From positions 1 to 31,896 of the IMG/VR virus record IMGVR_UViG_3300044655_000831: a DNA stretch of 31,896 nucleotides, one strand, 5' to 3'. The translations under genes were made by a program, and so were the position numbers. The notes under the pieces are model-generated. The model was not told where the DNA came from, ran no database searches, and saw only the letters and a list, made by a program, of their open reading frames with translations. Below, piece by piece: positions 27,728 to 31,896 of this stretch (position 1 is the first letter of the stretch; the number at the start of each line of letters is the position of its first letter). The stretch is from a virus.

Positions 27728-28141
27728 ATGAGCAAGGAAGAAAACAAACCACAAAACGCAACACTAAAAAAGACTGCTATGCTAAAGGCATTGGAATCTA
27801 CTTTGGGTGTCGTAACGTCAGCGTGTGAGATTGTCGGAATAGATAGGACAACGCACTATCGTTGGTTGCAAGAAGACGAAGACTACAAAGCAAAGGTTGA
27901 ATCGTTATCTGACCTTGCCGTTGACTTCGCAGAAAGTCAGTTGTTTGAATTGATTAAGGGAGCGCACCGCGAGGTGTCAACACCAGACGGTGAAGTAATC
28001 CGCATTCAAGACGCTCCAAACACAAGCGCGACAATCTTCTATTTGAAGACACGCGGAAAGAAACGAGGGTACGTTGAACGAACTGAATTAGCAGGTGTGA
28101 ACGATGCGCCAATTCAAATAATAATCAATGACAAATTATAA
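27728..28141 (+). CDS. Terminase small subunit-like HTH protein
   Basis: This 137-residue protein has a helix-turn-helix near residues 28-55 (VTSACEIVGIDRTTHYRWLQ EDEDY). A helical middle follows (VDFAESQLFELIKGAHREVS), then GEVIRIQDAPNTSATIFYLK and TRGKKRGYVERTELAGV. The T-x-x-A-C-x-x-x-G-[IV]-x-R-x-T-x-Y-R-W pattern followed by a helical oligomerisation region and the FYLKTRGKKRGYVER motif is typical of phage small terminases of the phBC6A51-HTH type, which recognise the packaging site. It is about 7.7 kb from terL and on the other strand. A transcription factor is the main alternative. Confidence 0.7.
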   Translation: MSKEENKPQNATLKKTAMLKALESTLGVVTSACEIVGIDRTTHYRWLQEDEDYKAKVESLSDLAVDFAESQLFELIKGAHREVSTPDGEVIRIQDAPNTSATIFYLKTRGKKRGYVERTELAGVNDAPIQIIINDKL

Positions 28142-28164
28142 CAACCAATTCGACAAATTACCGA

Positions 28165-28410
28165 ATGAGTACTGCTACATTGACATTTGACCTTTCCGAC
28201 GGCGACGATCGTTTTGAGTTCAACCGAATGACAAAGGCTCTCGATATGGCTATGGCTCTTTGGGAAATCGATATGAACGGATACAGAAAGTTTACGAAGT
28301 ACAACGAAAGGCAAGAAGAAGCGTATCAAGAAGGAATCGAAGAAGTATTTAAATACATTCGTGAACTACTTGACGAACATCAAATTAACGTCGAAGATTT
28401 AATCGTTTAA
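28165..28410 (+). CDS. Hypothetical protein, 81 residues
   Basis: The protein starts MSTATLTFDLSDGDDRFEFN, then RMTKALDMAMALWEIDMNGY, a linker (RKFTKYNERQEEAYQEG) and a C-terminal helix. A first strand T-L-x-F-D-L followed by D-x-x-x-F, then A-x-A-L-W-[ED]-[IM] and a K-Y element, is a pattern I know from short proteins next to small terminases in Bacteroidota phages. No function is known to me. It is the first of five small genes in the segment missing from the left copy. Confidence 0.6.
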   Translation: MSTATLTFDLSDGDDRFEFNRMTKALDMAMALWEIDMNGYRKFTKYNERQEEAYQEGIEEVFKYIRELLDEHQINVEDLIV

Positions 28411-28412
28411 AT

Positions 28413-28604
28413 ATGGCAGACATCACAAAATGTAAAGGTATTAACTGCGAACAGCGTGGAACGTGTTACCGGTATCTCGCAACCGCGAACCCCTATCGGC
28501 AAAGTTACTTCAGCGAAACGCCTGTATCGAAGGACGGAACGTGTGACAAATATGTACTTTGGTTGGGCGCAAGTGAATGGACAGGACAGATAAGAGAGGA
28601 ATGA
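28413..28604 (+). CDS. Small Cys-rich protein, 63 residues
   Basis: The sequence MADITKCKGINCEQRGTCYR continues YLATANPYRQSYFSETPVSK and DGTCDKYVLW. Four Cys in the order C-x4-C-x5-C-Y-R-Y...C-D-x-[YF] suggest a small zinc or disulfide fold. I recognise the C-x-G-x-x-C-x-x-x-x-x-C-Y-R-Y pattern from short proteins in Bacteroidota phages of unknown role. Its TGA overlaps the ATG of the next gene. Confidence 0.6.
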   Translation: MADITKCKGINCEQRGTCYRYLATANPYRQSYFSETPVSKDGTCDKYVLWLGASEWTGQIREE

Positions 28605-28732
28605 ACGACGCGTTAGACTGGATGTTCGAACAACTGTGGAACACACCAAAAGACAAATTCGAGTGGAACGCTATCTTGAACAAGGCAAAGGAAATGTGTC
28701 ACAATAATTCAGAAAACTGTGACATATTATAA
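28601..28732 (+). CDS. Small hypothetical protein, 43 residues
   Basis: ATG at 28601 overlaps the previous stop (ATGA). The peptide MNDALDWMFEQLWNTPKDKF continues EWNAILNKAKEMCHNNSENC DIL and is helical at first. The end of the frame (28697-28724) also carries an inverted repeat. Coupling to the gene before it supports the call. No family is recognised. Confidence 0.55.
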   Translation: MNDALDWMFEQLWNTPKDKFEWNAILNKAKEMCHNNSENCDIL

Positions 28733-28769
28733 TGTGATTATGTCGCAAGTATAGTAGATTTTTGCGACA
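28697..28769. promoter_or_regulatory. Two related inverted repeats, possible operators
   Basis: TGTCACA (28697-28703) faces TGTGACA (28718-28724), and TGTCGCAA (28741-28748) faces TTGCGACA (28762-28769). Both dyads have outer TGTC/GACA ends and similar spacers (14 and 13 bases). The second lies in the gap before the gene at 28819. They may be operators for a dimeric regulator or RNA hairpins; no T run follows, so a terminator is less likely. Confidence 0.5.
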
Positions 28770-28818
28770 AAGAACGAACAACTAAACGTATAATAAGGAA
28801 TAACAAATAAAAAATAAT

Positions 28819-29061
28819 ATGATTGGCAACTTGATTAAAACACAAAGCGGAGTTTATGCGTTTAACCATAACTTCCCAAAGCATTGCAAGGCAGAAGATT
28901 TTACAATTGTAAATACTTCAATTGAAGACCTTGACGCAATGTACAACGAAGAAAAGAATTGTTTTGTTGAAGCGGTTAATTGCAGTACCGAAACTTCAAG
29001 GTGCGTTGAAATTGTAGCAAAGTCAACCGAACAAGAATACATTGAATATCACAAACGATAA
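28819..29061 (+). CDS. Hypothetical protein, 80 residues
   Basis: The protein reads MIGNLIKTQSGVYAFNHNFP, KHCKAEDFTIVNTSIEDLDA, MYNEEKNCFVEAVNCSTETS and so on, with three Cys in the second half and a beta-rich look. It starts after an A-rich leader (AATAAAAAATAAT) about 50 bases past the second dyad. Its TAA at 29059-29061 shares its last base with the ATG of the next gene. No family is recognised. Confidence 0.55.
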   Translation: MIGNLIKTQSGVYAFNHNFPKHCKAEDFTIVNTSIEDLDAMYNEEKNCFVEAVNCSTETSRCVEIVAKSTEQEYIEYHKR

Positions 29062-29216
29062 TGAGCGAAAACAAATTAAACTTTCTCAAATCACAAATCA
29101 CCGCCTTTAACCCAACGTGGACGAAGGAACAGGTTGAAATGGAAGCAATCAGAATTTACAACGAAGCAAACACAATCGACGACGACGAAGAAGGGTGTTT
29201 GTATTGTGGTTCGTAG
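29061..29216 (+). CDS. Small acidic protein, 51 residues
   Basis: ATG at 29061 overlaps the previous TAA by one base (TAATG). The peptide MSENKLNFLKSQITAFNPTW, TKEQVEMEAIRIYNEANTID ends DDDEEGCLYCGS. A helical body is followed by a Asp/Glu-rich linker and a terminal CLYC, which could be half of a zinc site. It is the last of the small genes between the small terminase-like gene and the tail chaperone. No function is known. Confidence 0.55.
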   Translation: MSENKLNFLKSQITAFNPTWTKEQVEMEAIRIYNEANTIDDDEEGCLYCGS

Positions 29217-29258
29217 TCAACAAAAGAATCTTAATTGTAGATATTAAACAACAAACGA

Positions 29259-29840
29259 ATGAGCATCAAAGTAAGTATACCTGCTGACTATTCAAGTATC
29301 AGCGTCAAGCAATACCTTGACTATCACGCGGCGAAGAACGACATCGACAAGTTGGTTTCAATTAGTAACCTACTGAAAGAACAAGCGGAGCAGATTCCCT
29401 TCCAACACTTGCCGACACTACTCGGCGCGTTCGAGAACACTCTGGCGAACGAATCAGCTAAATTCTTTGAGACCATTACAATCAAAGACAAGGACTTCGG
29501 TTTCATTCCCGACCTTTACTCTATCAGTATGGGTGAGTACGCTGATATTTCAACGTGGGCTTCCGACGTGAACTCAAACATTGTCAAGATAATGGGAACG
29601 CTTTACCGACCTATTGACAAGCGCGTAGGTTCGAAGTACACAATCATTCCTCACAGCAAACAAAATCGCGAGATGGTTGAAGGCTACGTTGAGCAGATGA
29701 CGCTCGAACAATTCAACGGTGCGATGCTTTTTTTTTCGACTTTACTCAGAGAACTAAACAACACTTCGCTCGATTATTTGGAGAACGAAGTCAAGAAGTT
29801 GACGAAGGAGATGGAGCAATTGACGACCGAGAAGGACTAA
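29259..29840 (+). CDS. Tail assembly chaperone, short form (main copy)
   Basis: This 193-residue protein reads SISVKQYLDYHAAKNDIDKL at the start, KDKDFGFIPDLYSISMGEYA in the middle and LEQFNGAMLFFSTLLREL near the end. It is homologous to the left copy at 123-707 across the whole length. With the downstream -1 frame it has the G/GT organisation of tail chaperones. Such proteins keep the tape measure soluble and recruit tube subunits. In most siphoviruses the pair sits directly before the tape measure; here the fibre and tail-tip genes lie between on the inferred circle. Function is inferred from architecture. Confidence 0.7.
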   Translation: MSIKVSIPADYSSISVKQYLDYHAAKNDIDKLVSISNLLKEQAEQIPFQHLPTLLGAFENTLANESAKFFETITIKDKDFGFIPDLYSISMGEYADISTWASDVNSNIVKIMGTLYRPIDKRVGSKYTIIPHSKQNREMVEGYVEQMTLEQFNGAMLFFSTLLRELNNTSLDYLENEVKKLTKEMEQLTTEKD

Positions 29841-30016
29841 ACCAAGTACTCGGAAGGTACGGTTGGTATCACTTGTTTATGGAAGCGTGCGGACGCGACA
29901 TAACAAAGTTGGATGCAATTACGGAAAAAAGTGCATGGGAGATATTTACATTTATGACTTACCTAATAGACTACAATTATGTCGAACGTACAAAGCTACA
30001 ACGCGCTTATAGATAG
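29727..30016 (+). other. Probable -1 frameshift site and GT-type extension (main copy)
   Basis: Nine T at 29728-29736 are read CTT TTT TTT TCG in the zero frame. The -1 frame is open from the T run to TAG at 30014-30016, giving after the slip FDFTQRTKQHFARLFGERSQ, then GLNQVLGRYGWYHLFMEACG, RDITKLDAITEKSAWEIFTF and MTYLIDY. The fusion would have about 252 residues. The extension has no suitable start codon of its own and overlaps the next gene's ATG (29979) by 38 bases. The same site, frame relation and homologous extension occur in the left copy. Confidence 0.75.
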
Positions 30017-31896
30017 ATTCAAGGCATTCGCCTCTGGACACTTTATTCTTAAAACATTTTCACACGGTCAGATTGACACGGCAGACCTTGAAAAGTTTAC
30101 CGAATATCCCTTTATGCACGTCGTGCCTTCCAACGTAACGTATGCGAAAGGTACGAAAACGTTTAGTTTTCAGATTGTCCTTGCGGATCTTCCGCGAGAC
30201 AAAGATGACAAAGTAGAATTTCAACGCGAGGTTCTTTCCGACCTTCAACGAATAGCAGAAGACTTGGTTGCCGAGATTACGAACCACCGCGTTTTGTTTG
30301 GTGACTTAATCACCGTTCAGAACGTAAGCCTTGAACCATTCCTTGAAGAATTTCACAACACGCTTACCGGTTGGACAGTTAGTCTTGACTTGCTTGTTCC
30401 TTACTATTGGGACGCTTGTTCTATTCCTGCTGAGTGGAACGATTTCTTCGAAAGTGGAAGCGGTGGCACGGGTTCAATCTTAACATTCATTGATTCAATC
30501 ACACGCGACGAGAACGGCAACGTTAGTCTTGTTAACGACGAAGCAGAACCTTCGCCTAACTATTACTACGGGACTAACGACGAAGGGGTGCGCGGTTGGT
30601 ACTTGTTGAGCGACGAGGTAGGGTTGACGTGTGAGACAATAGGCGATTGTCAAACGATAATCGACATCGAAGCGGCAATTGATTTATTGCAACAAGACGT
30701 TACCGACTTACAAGCGGACGTTGCTGACATCGAAACAGAACTGCCTAACAAAGTACCTTACACAGGCGCAACGCAAGACGTTAATCTTGGTGAGTTCGGG
30801 GTGCAATTAGGCAATTTAGAATTTGACGTTACACCAACCAACATACCAACGGCACAAGGCTCGGTATATTGGGACGACAACGCGGAGACGTTAGCAATCA
30901 TAATGAACGGCACGACGCAGAAGGTCGGTGAGGATATTTTTTACCACGTCCGTAACACGACAGGAAGCACGATCCCAAAAGGAACGGCTGTCCGATTTGC
31001 GGGGACAACTGGAAACAGCGGTCGTCTTTTGATTGCGCCAATGATAGCGAACGGAACTACTCCGTCGCAATACTATATGGGTGTTACTTCGGAAGCAATT
31101 AGCAACAATGCCGACGGCAAGGTTTATCAGTTCGGCAAGATGCGTGTTAACACTTCAGCGTTTGCTGACGGAGATATTCTTTACGTTTCGACTACTGTTG
31201 CAGGTGGTTTTCAGACGACGCAACCAATAGCACCGAACAACATTATCGTTGCGGCTGCGGTGGTTCACGCGGCTAACAATGGGACGCTTATGATTCGTCC
31301 AACGTTGGGCAGCAACATCAATTCAGACGAAGGTGTTCTTATCACCACACCTGCAAACAACAACGTGTTGACTTATGAATCTTCTACTTCATTGTGGAAG
31401 AATAAGACGGTTGAAACGGCACTTGGATACACACCACTAGCAGGGGTGCATTCGATTGTGCCAATAGCAAGTGGTGGTGTTACATATAATGGATTAACTG
31501 CCATAACATCTGGCGCAAACCAAACGGGTTCAAGCATTCGATTAACTCCATACATACCAGCGCAATCAATTACGAGTAGTAATTTGTACATCAACGTAAC
31601 AACTGCAACGGCTGGCTCATTATGTACGATTGTTATTTATTCGGATACCAATGGAGTGCCTACAAATTTACTTTACGAGAGTGCAGATTTAGATTGTTCA
31701 ATAAATGGATTGAAGATTGCAACAACTTCATTTGATTTTGTTACTGGAACTCGGTATTGGTTAGGGTTAAAAACAAATGGAACAGCAGCAACACGAGCAA
31801 GTTTAAACGTTTCTTCATCACTACCATTAGGTGCAAATGCATCATCAACATTTATAAGTTATCAAAAATCAGCAATAACTTATGCTTCACCATCAC
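29979..31896 (+). CDS. Tail fibre-like protein, main copy, cut by the window end
   Basis: ATG at 29979 opens a frame that has no stop before the window ends (639 codons). Residues 1-160 match the left copy (IDRFKAFASGHFILKTFSHG, DLPRDKDDKVEFQREVLSDL, DACSIPAEWND). A coiled coil follows (IDLLQQDVTDLQADVADIET), then a central domain unlike the left copy (GEDIFYHVRNTTGSTIPKGT, AVRFAGTT...YQFGKMRVNT), then the shared C-terminal domain from LGYTPLAGVHSI. Joined to base 2415 the frame continues and stops at 2482, giving 661 residues. The central KGTAVRFAGT...G...V type repeat is common in phage fibres. Fibre role inferred. Confidence 0.75.
   Translation, partial: MSNVQSYNALIDRFKAFASGHFILKTFSHGQIDTADLEKFTEYPFMHVVPSNVTYAKGTKTFSFQIVLADLPRDKDDKVEFQREVLSDLQRIAEDLVAEITNHRVLFGDLITVQNVSLEPFLEEFHNTLTGWTVSLDLLVPYYWDACSIPAEWNDFFESGSGGTGSILTFIDSITRDENGNVSLVNDEAEPSPNYYYGTNDEGVRGWYLLSDEVGLTCETIGDCQTIIDIEAAIDLLQQDVTDLQADVADIETELPNKVPYTGATQDVNLGEFGVQLGNLEFDVTPTNIPTAQGSVYWDDNAETLAIIMNGTTQKVGEDIFYHVRNTTGSTIPKGTAVRFAGTTGNSGRLLIAPMIANGTTPSQYYMGVTSEAISNNADGKVYQFGKMRVNTSAFADGDILYVSTTVAGGFQTTQPIAPNNIIVAAAVVHAANNGTLMIRPTLGSNINSDEGVLITTPANNNVLTYESSTSLWKNKTVETALGYTPLAGVHSIVPIASGGVTYNGLTAITSGANQTGSSIRLTPYIPAQSITSSNLYINVTTATAGSLCTIVIYSDTNGVPTNLLYESADLDCSINGLKIATTSFDFVTGTRYWLGLKTNGTAATRASLNVSSSLPLGANASSTFISYQKSAITYASPS
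31770..31896 (+). repeat. 127-bp exact repeat, terminal copy
   Basis: Identical to 2288-2414 and ending exactly at the last base of the window. Joining 31896 to 2415 keeps the fibre reading frame. This supports a circular or circularly permuted path of 29,482 bp with a branch point at this k-mer. Confidence 0.95.

Noticed and set aside
28128-28190. 20-residue frame overlapping the small terminase-like gene and the next gene
   Set aside because: It overlaps two better genes and has no recognisable features.

Overview
The window looks like the genome of a tailed double-stranded DNA phage, most likely a siphovirus infecting a member of the Bacteroidota, perhaps a flavobacterium. The DNA is AT-rich and genes are tightly packed. 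Most starts follow A-rich leaders with no Shine-Dalgarno sequence. The best promoter fits the Bacteroidota -33/-7 pattern (TTG-N19-TAnnTTTG), and many proteins resemble families common in Bacteroidota phages. I see no integrase, tRNA gene, CRISPR array or insertion sequence.

Layout. Positions 1-2414 hold the end of a small-terminase-like gene, a tail assembly chaperone with a -1 frameshift, and a tail fibre-like gene. Positions 2488-9107 carry virion genes ending in a short tape measure. Positions 9119-15085 carry protease, scaffold-like protein, major capsid, tail tube-like protein, portal and connector. Positions 15101-17696 hold the lysis genes (GH24 lysozyme, two holin-like proteins, a protein with membrane segments at both ends) and a metallophosphoesterase. 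From 17668 to 24994 everything runs on the minus strand: small genes, the large terminase, and a replication set with a DnaA domain IV-like protein and an SSB-like protein. A divergent control region (24995-25116) separates this from a plus-strand set with a VRR-NUC nuclease, a sigma-like factor and a Cys-rich protein. Next come a gene-free, hairpin-rich stretch (26446-26897), small genes, the small terminase-like gene, more small genes, and a second diverged copy of the chaperone and fibre genes that runs off the right end.

The two ends matter most. The last 127 bases (31770-31896) are identical to 2288-2414, in the same reading frame of the fibre gene, and identity stops at exactly 127 bases. 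This is what a de Bruijn assembly with k=127 gives when a circular path returns to a branch point. I infer a circular or circularly permuted genome of 29,482 bp (2415-31896), with 1-2287 an alternative arm from a related phage. Joining 31896 to 2415 restores a 661-residue fibre. A real tandem duplication cannot be excluded from sequence alone.

How it works together. The minus operon and the 25117-26445 operon look early or middle (replication, DNA packaging motor, regulation). The sigma-like factor may help late transcription. The long plus-strand operon builds and releases virions. The large terminase lies in the early-type minus operon, while the small terminase-like gene is about 7.7 kb away on the other strand.
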